64,000 nt of DNA from Ulva prolifera (lineage: Eukaryota; Chlorophyta; Ulvophyceae; Ulvales; Ulvaceae): NCBI GenBank assembly GCA_023078555.1, contig CM041203.1:577481-641480 (forward strand), given 5' to 3'. The position numbers and the translations under genes are program-made. The notes beneath the pieces were generated by a model. That model saw nothing but the letters and a program-made list of their open reading frames with translations, ran no database searches and was not told the DNA's origin. Below are positions 49,401-60,180 of this stretch, piece after piece. Position 1 is the stretch's first letter. Every line of letters begins with the position of its first letter.

Positions 49401-49611
49401 AACTTGCCGGTTGCCAAAGAAGTTTGACGGCTCCACGCGAGGTTTCGCATTCGTTGAGTTCGCCACGAAGGGAGAGTCTCAGAAGGCCATGAATTGTGCA
49501 CATGGAGCTCACCTGTACGGTCGCCGACTTCTGCTTGAGTATGCAAAGGGTGAAGAGGGTGTAGAGGAGTTGAGGTCAAAAGTTGCCAAGGGGCACATGG
49601 CACATGACTGA
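46413..49611 (+). CDS. MRD1: MRD1/RBM19, multiple-RRM pre-rRNA processing factor
   Basis: Seven exons: 46413-46525, 46608-46827, 46906-47173, 47269-47852, 48152-48409, 48571-49065 and 49291-49611, about 752 aa. Five RRMs occur in family order: RRM1 (RLIVKNLPASADEKRLRTHF, RGFAFIGFKTEEHA; split by intron 1), RRM2 (GRLFVRNLAYTA, GIAFVRFSS), a weaker RRM3 (KTVLLLKNLPFEATEDSIYE), RRM4 (STLFIKGLSFATA, GYAFAEFSDH) and RRM5 (KILVRNLAFEATSKDVRQLM, RGFAFVEFATKG). The linker after RRM1 has the conserved SSKLAEFLGLMKPQ block and an acidic stretch (VADDDISDLEYLKSR) before RRM2. In yeast and animals this nucleolar protein compacts pre-18S rRNA in the small-subunit processome. The start ATG is the first in frame with RRM1. 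The 46827/46906 join is the least certain. Confidence 0.92.
47853..47879 (+). repeat. (GT)13 microsatellite at an intron donor
   Basis: The exon ends ACACAG at 47852 and the intron opens directly with 13 GT units. The 5' splice site is therefore part of the repeat rather than a normal GTRAGT. Every GT in the run could be read as a donor, shifting the exon end by multiples of two bases. Confidence 0.9.
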
Positions 49612-50286
49612 CGCCGTCGGTCTGACGGTCAGCGAGCATGTGCTGGCCCTTCGCATATCCTTTCTTCGGTCAGTAGTGTTTTGTTACTCATGGTACAGGC
49701 TGTTGCAGAGGTGACGTGTCAGTGTCTTAATTCGTGGTCATGGTACATAGAAGTGTATGTAGCACACATAACTCTGATTTTATGGACTCTAGGCCAAAAC
49801 AGTTAAAGTCACGGTGGCAGCGGTTTCTTCAGCTGGGCATGTTGACACAATTTCTGTATGGTGTATTCCAATCATGCTCAAGACCTGTCCATCGGAGGAA
49901 ATCAGGATGGTGGTTGATCAGTTCATCGCATGATGAATGATCTTCGGCTGCAATGTGCATTGCACTGGCGTTGAGTCTGGCACGGTGCAGGTGGAAAAGT
50001 AACCTGCGTGCTCCCGCGTTATCACAATTCAGGAGATTTGTGCGTGCGTGGACAGCACTGTCCTAGTCATTCACTGGTGGTGCACATGCGATCGACGCTA
50101 CATAGCTTCTGCATTGCGTCGTTGCTTCGGTATTGTTCCAGATGCAGACCTTGTCGTATGGCGTTTGCCTCCTTGGCCCGTACGCTGTGCTGCGCGGTGA
50201 CTGAAATAGCGCTTGCCGGAAGACGAGATGTTGCTGTCAGATTGCGGATAGTTGTAATACATATTTTTTCTTCGAAACTTTACATC
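49612..50286. other. Spacer between MRD1 and ETFB
   Basis: No gene supported. It holds the MRD1 3' UTR and ETFB promoter. AT-rich sequence (ACATATTTTTTCTTC) lies about 30 bp before the ETFB ATG. Confidence 0.5.
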
Positions 50287-51503
50287 ATGAAAGCAGTTGT
50301 TGCTGTAAAGCGCGTCCTCGACTATGCTGCTCGAGTGCGAGTTAAGAGTGATCAGGTGCGCTCGGTTACGATTGATGCCGTGATGTGAGCAAAGTTGTGA
50401 GTGTTGATAGCAAGTTGCCTACCCCGGAAGGTGTACACCTGTTACATCCTTGCGTGAGAAGACGCTGTGTGCAGAGTGGCGTGGATCTGGATTCCGTCAA
50501 GCTCAGCATGAATCCTTTCTGCGAAATTGCGATGGAAGCTGCACTCAGACTGAAAGAGGCAGGCCATATCAGCGAGGTCATTGCTGCCACCGTGGGGGAT
50601 CAGGCACGCACCGGCCCGTTCGATTGATTGGCACCATGCATGCATGCGACAGCGATGTGCAGACCACATCCTGGGTATATCGTTTTCTATACAAGACCTG
50701 CTGTGTGACTCCGCCGCGTGGCACCCAGGAGCTACCTGTTATTGCATTGCAATGTACGACTTACTGGGAGTGTCGCGCAGGCTGTGCTGCGTCATGCATA
50801 TGCGCTTGGTGCAGACAGAGCTATTCAAGTCGCAGCTCCGGCAAGTGAACCGATGATGGTAGCTGAAGCACTGTCGGCCTTGGCAAAGCGGGAGGGAGCC
50901 CAAATTCTGTTTCTAGGCAAGCAAGCTATTGACGGTGATCACAACCAAACCGTATGGCCTACATCTGAAGTGGCGTGTGTAGGAGCCACATGATTAGTAC
51001 TTTTAGACAGTGAGCTGGACCACGAGTAACGAGAACACGTTGCAGGGTCAGATGTGTGCAGCACTGCTAGGATGGTCTCAAGGCACATTTGCTTCTGTTT
51101 TGAAGATACAAGCCGATCAGAAGCGGCTGCAGGTCATTCGAGAGGTAGACGAGGGACAGCAGGAGCTTCTCGTGTCTCTGCCAGCAGTAGTGACGTCTGA
51201 CTTGCGGCTGAACACCCCCCGGTATGTGCATTTTGGATGAAGTGGCTGGTGTGCACACGACAACGCATCTGCACTGACACCAGCTGCTAAAAGTATTGCT
51301 GATACAGGTACGCATCGTTCAAGGCTGTAATTTCATCCAAAAAGAAACCCATCGAACAGATTTCAGGTGATCAGCTGGGCTTGGTGTGCACACCACAACT
51401 GCAAATAGTGAAGGTCCAACAGCCTGAGGAACGAAAAAGTGGACATGTCGTGTCAAGCGTGCCAGAGCTAGTCGACTTTCTAGAACATCAGAAGGCTTTA
51501 TGA
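50287..51503 (+). CDS. ETFB: Electron transfer flavoprotein beta subunit
   Basis: Five exons: 50287-50355, 50475-50603, 50781-50951, 51046-51221 and 51308-51503, 246 aa, the usual length. Family blocks are in order: [85 protein letters not shown] and [22 protein letters not shown] passes electrons from mitochondrial acyl-CoA and branched-chain amino acid dehydrogenases to ETF-ubiquinone oxidoreductase. The beta chain binds AMP and lacks a cleaved leader in most species, as here. Exon 2 appears to end GATCAG|GCACGC, which would be a GC-AG intron. With this join about three residues of the usual VGPxQAQ stretch are missing, so a tiny exon remains possible. Confidence 0.9.
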
Positions 51504-54259
51504 TCATGCCCCGTTGCTTCAGGGGTTGTCCCCAGCACCCTGAGCAACTCTCAGAGGCCGAAAGCTGTAATTGGCAAATTTACATCATGGATGTCGCCAG
51601 CATTGGAGCACAGGATTACACCGGAGGCAGGTATTGTGGAGACATCTCCACCTTGACAGCCCTGTTCTGCAATGTTGAAGGACATCTCACCTGGCCAAGT
51701 ACAACTGCCGAGCTTACATGCCTTCTAGTGCTCCAGTCGTACTGACGAAGACACTTCAGTGAAGCTTGTTCCTCAGCTGCTGGACATCACGATGCTCCCG
51801 CTCTCACACTGTGGTGCATCATCTCGATCAGTTATGAGAGAAGAGTTCTAGATTGGTGTCTGGATTGTCCGTCCTGCCTCCGGTAGAAGCCTGACTGTCT
51901 GTTGTTTGATGGCATGACTGACAGAATTTGTAACATGGACTCTGTACCGTGCCACAGCGCTCCGGCAAGCACAATCAGTGTGATGTAGACGCAAATGGTC
52001 TGCTTCGTGTTGACTCAATCAACAGCTTGCTGCGACATAGTTGCTTAGGTGTCACCCAGGCGTCAGGCATGCAGCCCTGAAGCAACATCTGGAACTGAGT
52101 CAAACAACTGGAGTGACCTCAACCAACATTTCTCTCAGACAGCACATCATCGGGGAGCATTCCTCCTTACAAAGCAGCAGCGCCGATAAATACTCAGGAT
52201 CATAATTGTTGCTGCATTTATCGGCATATGACAAAGCGATGTCCGACCCCCATTCTGACATTCCAGACCGTGCACCAGTGTTCGAATTTTGGGGAAAGTG
52301 TCGTTTAAAGGCCGCTCAAAAATAAGTTGTCCAAAATTTGGTCGGCTAATTGGTCCGATTTTGACTTGCCAGAGCGGCTAGCCACCGCCACATAATTCAG
52401 TGAAGTCGAGGCTCTGAGCGGCTAGGAAGCGCCACAAAAGTAATAATTTGCACACGACTGGCGCCTAATGGTCGTAATCTTAGTAAGGCTGCGTTTGCGT
52501 GTGTGTGCGTCAGCATGGATCCCGTCGTCTTCAGCCTGTCGAGCTCGCTACAAGCTGGACCGTCTTCGCGATCGGGGCACGACCAACGTACGAAACGGCC
52601 TCATTGCAATTTACTTTCAATTTTCTTTGGTAGCGCAGGAAAGGTGCTCACTTGGAGAACCGCCGAAAGCTAAAAATCCGTGAACACCGACGACACACAA
52701 ACAGGAATTAGGTTTCGTCGGCTACGTCCGACACATAAATAAGTTTTTGTCAACATCTGTCGGCTAGCCCTCCGACAATTCATTATGCCGGGCAGATGAA
52801 CTTTCGATCACTGCCGTGCACGGCCTTTCCATGCCCATTCGCCAGGATAGCCTAGCTGGCTGACCATGGTATCTCGAGATAGTGTGGGCGGTGGACCCTT
52901 GCGAGGGCAGTGTGTTTACGGCAGTGTGTTTATCGGCGGCGGTTGTCGCTTAGGTGTAGAATCTCAACAGGCTGCAGCATTGTGCGAGGTACATCCTAGC
53001 TGGTTCGGGCTTTGGTGATTGGGCGGGGTCGGTGCCCGCGCAATGACCGTGACCGTGAGCGTGAGCTTGGTGACCACGTGCTGCGCCGCTTCTGTGGCGT
53101 GTCGGGCTTCGAGTGGTGAGAGGATTACTTGCAGCCCGGCCACTCATGTACACATGTGCGGCTGTCGCGGCACATCTGATAGATAGGTATGCAGGCCGGG
53201 TAGGTACCCGGCCCGCAATGTCACCCATACCACTCACCGCTAATAATAATTTTGCAATACCCATGTGCTTCATGCATGTGATATATCTTCCTGCCGTCAC
53301 AGGGAGTCGATCTTCACCAAATAAGGTTACAGGGATAACAGTCCCCTGCTCTACCACATCGACCAGCCTTTCCGTCCACGTACACATAGCTTCCACAGCT
53401 GCACATATGATACCAGATCCAGGAAAATACATATCCGAATTTGCTGTAGGCAATCACAGGCGTTGACTTTAAACGCATTCGGTTGTTTGTTTCCCGCGCA
53501 GCGAAAACGACCAACCGCGCAGCACCGCCCACAAACTCGCGCCCTGCCTTGCGCGGTAATATATGTACCTCAGTAAGACTGCAGCACAGTGATGTGTGAG
53601 CACAGCGCGCGCGCAAATGGCCGCCGACGTGACTTGTGCGCGCATGTTGTCTAGCCTTCTCAATGCTAGCTGAAGCTTCATCAGCGTGATGTGTTCGTGC
53701 ACGAGGGCGCCACGTGTCCATCGCGCGCGAGTATCGTATGGATCAGGATCCACCACGTAGTGGGGAGAAGTTTCCATGTCATGCATTATAAAATTATTAT
53801 TATCGCTCTGACACTCGGATTCGGAGCGCAATGTGTGTGCTTGGAGCGTAGTGCAAGCCAGCATGCAAAGAACATGATTGTGATGGCTTCAGCTGGTGCG
53901 ACATATGCGTAGAATACGTTGTTTCCGGCGCCTTCGGGGCCGCGGGGCAAGGTCTCTAGCGAGGTGAGCCGAGGCTGGGCCGGGGGTGGCTGCTGGTGTG
54001 CCTGCTGCCTGTTCGAATGTCAGACGTGCACGTCGCGCCACCTGTGAAAGCTCAAGTTAGCACAGTATCGAGTCAGCACCTGAACAAGCAGCTTCCTGAT
54101 GTAGGTGCTTGGCTTGAATCTTGCCCACATCGCTTTTGTAGGTTCAGCGTCAATCAGTTGTGAGCCAGGTATTACACTAAGTGAAACCGATCGCTGCGTG
54201 TACATAGTAGATAAACACTGTTATATACCATGATGGACTGAAGGACCGCTGCCTCTGGT
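51504..54259. other. Long spacer with hairpins, no supported gene
   Basis: An inverted repeat GCCGATAAAT / ATTTATCGGC is at 52182-52191 and 52216-52225. A group of CGGCTA hairpins lies at 52341-52777 (separate entry). From 52800 to 54000 the sequence is GC-rich with long shadow frames on both strands but no domain match. Confidence 0.45.
52341..52777. repeat. Cluster of short CGGCTA-centred hairpins and repeats
   Basis: CGGCTA occurs five times in about 430 bp. At 52717-52732 and 52758-52777 it forms the loop side of perfect hairpins (GTCGG...CCGAC and TGTCGG...CCGACA). Near 52342-52358 a similar TCGG...CCGA pair flanks GCTAATTG. Two related 21-bp direct repeats, GAGCGGCTAGCCACCGCCACA-like, lie at 52372-52392 and 52416-52436. 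No coding sequence is involved. It could be the remains of a foldback transposon or a regulatory repeat. Confidence 0.55.
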
Positions 54260-55964
54260 ATGATGGTGTCTATAGCGTCGAGTCTTGCTGTGCGTCTTTG
54301 TCGGGGCTGCATGTACACACCTCCTCGAGGCGCTGCAAATGCGTCTTCCAGTTTTTCGTGGCTTCGCCGAAAACCACAAACCTGTTCATTTTTCCGTGCA
54401 ACAATCGCCGCATTTGCTAGCCGCAAAGACATAGAGGGCAAGCTGAAGCAGGCCATCGAGGTGCGGGTCCGGAAAAAACTGCTTCCCAGCCATGGAAATG
54501 GTAGCATCGCCATAACGCATGATTCCAGAAAAGTAGTCTCGGGAGCTGAGACCCAATGCAGAAGGAGGACTACACCGAAGCAGCGCGGCTCCGCGATGAA
54601 TTAAACCAAATTGAAGAAGATCCAACTGACACATTGCACCTAAAGCGCAAGCTTGACGCAGCTATACAAGCTGAAAACTTCAAGGTAGTGATATCGCTGC
54701 GGTGAACACACTTGAATTTATGGCCAGCGTGTACCGACGATCGGACTGATAGGTCGTCAGCAGAAAGCATACCGCATGCAGGAGGCAATCAGGCTCAAGG
54801 ACCTTTATGACGAGGCTTTGGCCGCGCCAACAAACGAGATATCTTTCACGAGTGCTGCAATCACCCATAATGTTTTGATATCAGCAACGAGGTATGCTGT
54901 TCCTGCATTCGGCATGGAGGCCCCAGCATCAGATGACTTGTTGCCCCCTACCAACGGACTGATCTGTGTGACTGCATACAGTGCATATGTTCCACAGCGC
55001 AGCCATCCTGATCGTGGAATCTATTTTTTTGTATACCAGATAACCATGACGAACAAGGGACTAGACATGGTACAATTGAAGTCGAGGCACTGGACCATCA
55101 CTGATGCAAATGGCAAAGTGAGCAATGTAAGGTATGATGTCTCACCCGTCGCTGGGACGGATAACGCAACCATCAATTGTTTAAGAATGCAGCAACCTTT
55201 TCCTGCTGACTTTGGAGCGGGGCAGCTGTATGCACGGCACTTCACTGGCCTAGGCGCTACTTGATCACAGCTGCACAAGCTTTAGACTCACACGGCAGCA
55301 CTCACAGGAAGTGCTGTCCATACATACTAGGCGGTTCAAGCAGGCCACCATTTGCATACTCACTCGAAAATTACCTCACTATCTAGCATCTAGATCTGCC
55401 GACCCTCACATGCGGATGTGCACTGCAACTTGACGCCCATACATCACCATCCCAACCAGCGAGCCGAGCATTTGCTAGCCAATTAATTGTTTATGAGTCG
55501 TATTCAGTGTAACTTCTGTCTGCAGCGGTGAAGGTGTTATCGGACAGAAGCCAATTTTGGGGCCAGGTGAGCGAGTCCGAGGAGCTGTGTCGTTTTCATG
55601 CTTCGGCGACATCTGCGTTGTTGGCAGCGCAATTGCAAATCTTAGGCTCAATATCGGCTGATGCAGGTGCTTCATTCAATTATACATCTGCTTGCCCTAT
55701 TGGCACCTCAGAGGTATGTCCACTTGCTTCAGCGCCGCTTCGATGTACCACAACTTTCGCTGCAGAAACCCTGGAGCATCCACTTGCAGGTATACGGCAG
55801 GAAACAGGTTGGCCTCTTGATCTACTTCTGAGTTGCAGGGAACGATGCATGGGACGTATGAGTTCTTGATGTTGAAGGCAGACGGCAGTGCTGCGACCAA
55901 CATCGACGTAAAAATTGCGCCGTTCCTACTGAGTATGGATGTTCAAGGTAGCCCTGAGGCATGA
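54260..55964 (+). CDS. UVR-motif plus ApaG-domain protein, probably organellar
   Basis: Six exons in phase: 54260-54460, 54562-54684, 54782-55131, 55526-55566, 55667-55713 and 55839-55964, 295 aa. The N-terminus is basic and Ser/Ala/Arg-rich (SLAVRLCRGC...SFSWLRRK), like a transit peptide. A UvrB/UvrC-type UVR motif crosses exons 1-2 (KQAIEKEDYTEAARLRDELN), and a second related copy crosses exons 2-3 (DAAIQAENFKEAIRLKDL). The ApaG (DUF525) domain fills the rest: VTAYSAYVPQRSHPD, YFFVYQITMTNKG, VQLKSRHWTITDANG, GEGVIGQKPILGPG, FNYTSACPIGT, GTMHGTYEFLML and the final strand IAPFLLSM. ApaG folds like fibronectin III and binds proteins or phosphates. UVR-ApaG proteins are known from plants and algae, function largely unstudied. 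Plastid targeting is inferred. Confidence 0.88.
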
Positions 55965-57177
55965 TGGTGTGGCCGTCAGCGATTCTGTGGGTGCAGTACA
56001 ACTGCTTGCTGCATAGCTTAATCAGCATGCGTGGATGTTGTGCAAGTAGCCAGTGTAGTCATGCAAAGAATATCTTCAGAATGTGTAAGCCGGTGTTATA
56101 ACTTGGGTCATGTGTCACGCAACGCTCTGCAGCACTTGCAACATCTTTCCGGGTGTGCGTGTATCACATCACCATTGTGCCCCATGCGATAGTTCTACAG
56201 GGTGATACAGATCCCTCACACCATACATCAACAGCTAGCGGACAGCTTAGCATTGAACCACGGTAGCTGATGCGCCGAATTTGCTTTCTGCTTGACAACA
56301 TATGTCGCTGTACAGCGTCCGGGGAGTGACGCGAGGCATATTCTGCAGCCATCACGTGCCACGAATCCCAGCTGCCTGGGGCTGAGAGACGAGATAAAAC
56401 TGCGTACACAAGCAACACTTTGATAGGACATATGTTCTACACACAGGCCTGGTACTTAGCTAGCGTATCGCACTTGATGGCGTATCGCACTTGATGGCTC
56501 CCATCGTTTGGACTCCGGATAGCGCGCTGCTAGGCACCGTTACGATTCGTGCGATCACGAAGCGCAATTCACGACATCACGTCAATAAGCGGGAAATCAT
56601 GTGACGAATCGCGAATGTGTGTGAGTGTGTGTCTGGATGATGTATGCATTCTGCGCCTACGCTAAAAAACATAGCAGCCTGAGGGAGCTGCCCGGGGTTG
56701 AGCGAGCGCACATGCAGAAGCAGAAGTGAGCATCTGTAGCAAAGTGGCTACTGATAGGGTCGCTTAGTCAGGTGTGCCAGTGAATGGCCATAACGACGCG
56801 CCGTACCAAGTCCGTATACATGTACTCTGCGGGGTGGCGTGCGAGGTCCATTCCTTCAGAAGCTGTTGTGGGGTGCAAATGCTACCTGGCAAGAACTTAC
56901 GTAGTGTACACGCTGTCCTCCATGCCCGCTTGAACGCTGCCTAGCGTGAGCGCCGGGCTGCCCAAGCCAGACTTGCCGGTTGGGGGCGGTGTTCATGCAT
57001 GCGCCAGAGCCAGCAGCGTCGACTGCCGGGCAATGCATGGACATACTATCGAGGGCAAGGGAGGCCTAGGGAGGCAGCAACGCAATGGTGCTGCACTGCT
57101 GTTACATTTATTCACCGGGAATTGAGCAGATCTTTCACTTTCCGTCCGAATTTCCTCCCTGACTCAATCCAGTCAAG
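55965..57177. other. Spacer, promoter side of transketolase
   Basis: No gene supported. It contains a perfect 17-bp tandem duplication (GCGTATCGCACTTGATG) at 56462-56495 and a short GT-rich run near 56617. The transketolase 5' UTR should lie in the last few hundred bases. Confidence 0.5.
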
Positions 57178-60100
57178 ATGCAGATGAAGGTTGCCTCCCA
57201 GCGTCCCCTTGCCATCGGCAAGGTGAACCGTGTCCCACGATCGGTTTCCACTCGTGCAGCCGCTGTAGAGGCCCCTGCTGTGTCTGCTGAGGTTGTGGAC
57301 AAGTGCATCAACACAATCCGCTTCCTGGCCATCGATGCCGTCAACAAGGCGAACTCTGGTCACCCTGGCGCGCCTATGGGCTGCGCTCCCATGTCATACG
57401 TCATCTTCAATGAGGCCATGAAGTTCAACCCAAAGAACCCAAAGTGGATCAACCGTGACCGCTTCGTTCTCTCTGCGGGCCACGCTTCGATGCTTCAGTA
57501 TGCTATGCTGCACCTGTGCGGCTACGACAGCGTATCGGTACGCATTGCACTCGCTAATGGCAGCACAGTCTATTCAAAATAGATATGTCAGACACCATCG
57601 GGTACCACTGCCGATGCTTTCCACTACTTCGCCTCGTGATTGCCACCGAGAGTCGCAGGGTGCAGCGAGTGTGGTCTCAATTGACGACGCAGCAATTGAC
57701 TAGTTGCTTTGTGCAGATGGATGATATCAAGCAGTTCCGTCAGTGGGGCAGCAAGACCCCGGGACATCCCGAGAACTTCATCACCGAAGGCGTTGAGGTC
57801 ACCACTGGTGCGGCGCTGCTGTGGACATGTGCCCCGCTTCTTGACCTGACATCTCATCGCGGCCGCTGAATGGATGTGGTTGAAGTAGAGGTGTTTCTAC
57901 GAGTCGTCGAGCTGTCCTGTCTTGGTGTCTTATGTTCACGTGTGCAGTCGCAAGCAGGATATTCGTTGGGTGCAAAAAAATGCGGATGCGAAGACACTAC
58001 ACGTTACATTCGTTTGCAGGCCCTCTTGGACAAGGAATTTGCAATGCTGTCGGTATCGCGGCCGCGGAGGCGCATCTCGCGTCCCGCTTCAACAAGCCGG
58101 ACATGGACCCGTTGATGGACCACTACACGTACGCATGTTCAATGAAACACTTTATAGAATGATCAGCTGTCAGACAGGGTGTAAATATAATCCAATTTGT
58201 TTCCAGGTACTGCATCCTGGGCGACGGCTGCATGATGGAGGGTATCTCGAACGAGGCATGCTCCCTGGCAGGCCACTGGGGTCTCGGCAAGCTCATTGCT
58301 TTCTACGATGACAACCACATATCAATTGATGGCCACACTGATATATCGTTCACAGAGGATGTTTCTGCTCGCTATGAGGCTCTCGGATGGCAGGTGAGCA
58401 TCGCATGCAAGATTTGAACAATTTCATGGCGATGTGATGCATACCCTGTTGTAATTTGGTTGATCACAAAGCACAACAGTGTAGCCTTCACATAGGTAAT
58501 CCGCCATTGCTTGCAGGTTCTCCATGTCAAGGAAGGTAACTCTGATGTAGAGTCGATCCGTGCTGCCATCGCAGAGGCCAAGGCCTGCACTGACAAGCCT
58601 ACCCTCATCAAGGTCAGCACACTAATCGGCTATGGCTCACCCAACAAGGCTGACTCGTATGCTGCTCACGGTGCTCCCCTCGGCGCAGATGAGACCAAGC
58701 TGACTCGCGAGGCTCTGAAGTGGGAGTACGCTGAATTTGAGGTCCCTGCCGAGGTCAAGGAGGTGTGCATCTCCCAAGTGTAGCTCGTAGCAGCTGAGGT
58801 TCTCTGGTACTGTTACCAGGTCCGCAGAATCGCTCGATCATTTGCCAGGCCGGTTGAAGAGAGAACAGAGATCCTCACAGGTGACTGGCAGTGCAGGCCA
58901 TGGCTGACCAACTCATTGAGAACGGTGCCAAGTACGAGGAAAACTGGAACACCACCTGGGAGGCGTACAAGGTAAAGTATGCTGAGGAGGCTTCTGAGTT
59001 CGAGTCCATCATGACTGGGAAGCTGCCAGCGAACTGGGCTGATGCTTTGCCCAGCTTCACGCCCGAAGACGCTGGCATCGCCACACGCCAGCATTCCCAG
59101 ACGATGCTGAATGCCATTGCGCCTGAGGTCCCTGGTTTCATGGGTGGCTCTGCTGACCTTGCGGGGTCCAACCTCACCCTCATGAAGATGTTTGGAGATT
59201 TCCAGAAGGACCAGTACGCTGAGCGCAACATGCGCTTCGGTGTGCGTGAGCACGCTATGGGTGCCATTTGCAATGGTGTGATTTTGCTGACTGCCGACGA
59301 TTTTGCTTGTTTTACACTGGGACATGGGATGTGCGATGGTTCCCGGCCTTGTGCGATGGCCCCCATTGGTAAAATTCAAAATGTACAACATGCCTTGTGA
59401 CAGCTCCCAAGGTTCAGGGGCCCGCTTGCTTTCATCTTTGGTGTGACTGCAGGCATCGCGCTGTACGCCCCAGGCTTCATCCCATACTGCGCCACCTTCT
59501 TCATCTTCACCGACTACATGCGCTCCGCCATGCGCATGTCAGCTCTGTCTGAGGCCCGCGTGGTGTACGTCATGACACATGACTCCATCGGCCTTGGTGA
59601 GGATGGCCCCACCCATCAACCCATCGAGCACCTCGCCTCATTCCGGGCGATGCCCAACATGCTGACCTTCCGCCCATGCGGCGGCAATGAGACCGCAGGT
59701 TCTTACAAGGCCGCTCTGAGTGCAGAGGGCACGCCCTCCACCATCGTGCTCTCACGTCAAGGCATGCCCAACTACGACAAGTGCACTATTGACAGCGTTG
59801 CCAAGGGTGGATACATTGTTGCTGACTCAGAGGGCACTCCAAGCCACATCCTCATCGGCACAGGTTCGGAGCTGAACATTGCCATGGACGCCGCTGACAT
59901 CCTTCGCGCAGAGGGCGTTAATGTGCGCGTCGTGTCCATGCCCTGCACAGAGCTGTTTGACCAGCAATCTGATGACTACAAGGAGAGTGTCCTACCAGCT
60001 GGTGTGACGGCACGTGTGTCGATTGAGGCCGCTTCTACGTATGGATGGGAGAGGTACGTTGGCTCCAAGGGCAAGGCCATCGGAGTTGACACATTCGGTG

Positions 60101-60180
60101 CATCGGCACCAGGCGGCACCCTGTACAAGGAGTTTGGCCTCACACCTGAAGCCGTTGTGGAGGCTGCCAAGTCTTTGTAG
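57178..60180 (+). CDS. TKT: Transketolase, plastid type
   Basis: Seven exons in phase: 57178-57537, 57717-57807, 58020-58128, 58207-58393, 58517-58762, 58897-59275 and 59453-60180, 699 aa. Residues 1 to about 35 (basic, Ser/Val-rich, ending STRAAAVEA) look like a chloroplast transit peptide. The enzyme follows: [20 protein letters not shown] and GPLGQG, the thiamine-diphosphate motif [14 protein letters not shown]...DDNHISIDG, the active-site stretch [13 protein letters not shown] with its Glu, [18 protein letters not shown], and the C-terminal [19 protein letters not shown]. It moves two-carbon units between sugar phosphates in the Calvin cycle and the pentose phosphate path. No key residue is missing. 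Codon choice is C/G-ending, more so than in neighbouring genes, as expected for high expression. Confidence 0.96.

Noticed and set aside
52182-52225. Inverted repeat as a terminator or structured RNA
   Set aside because: A 10-bp stem with a 24-base loop alone in AT-rich spacer; too weak and no transcript evidence.
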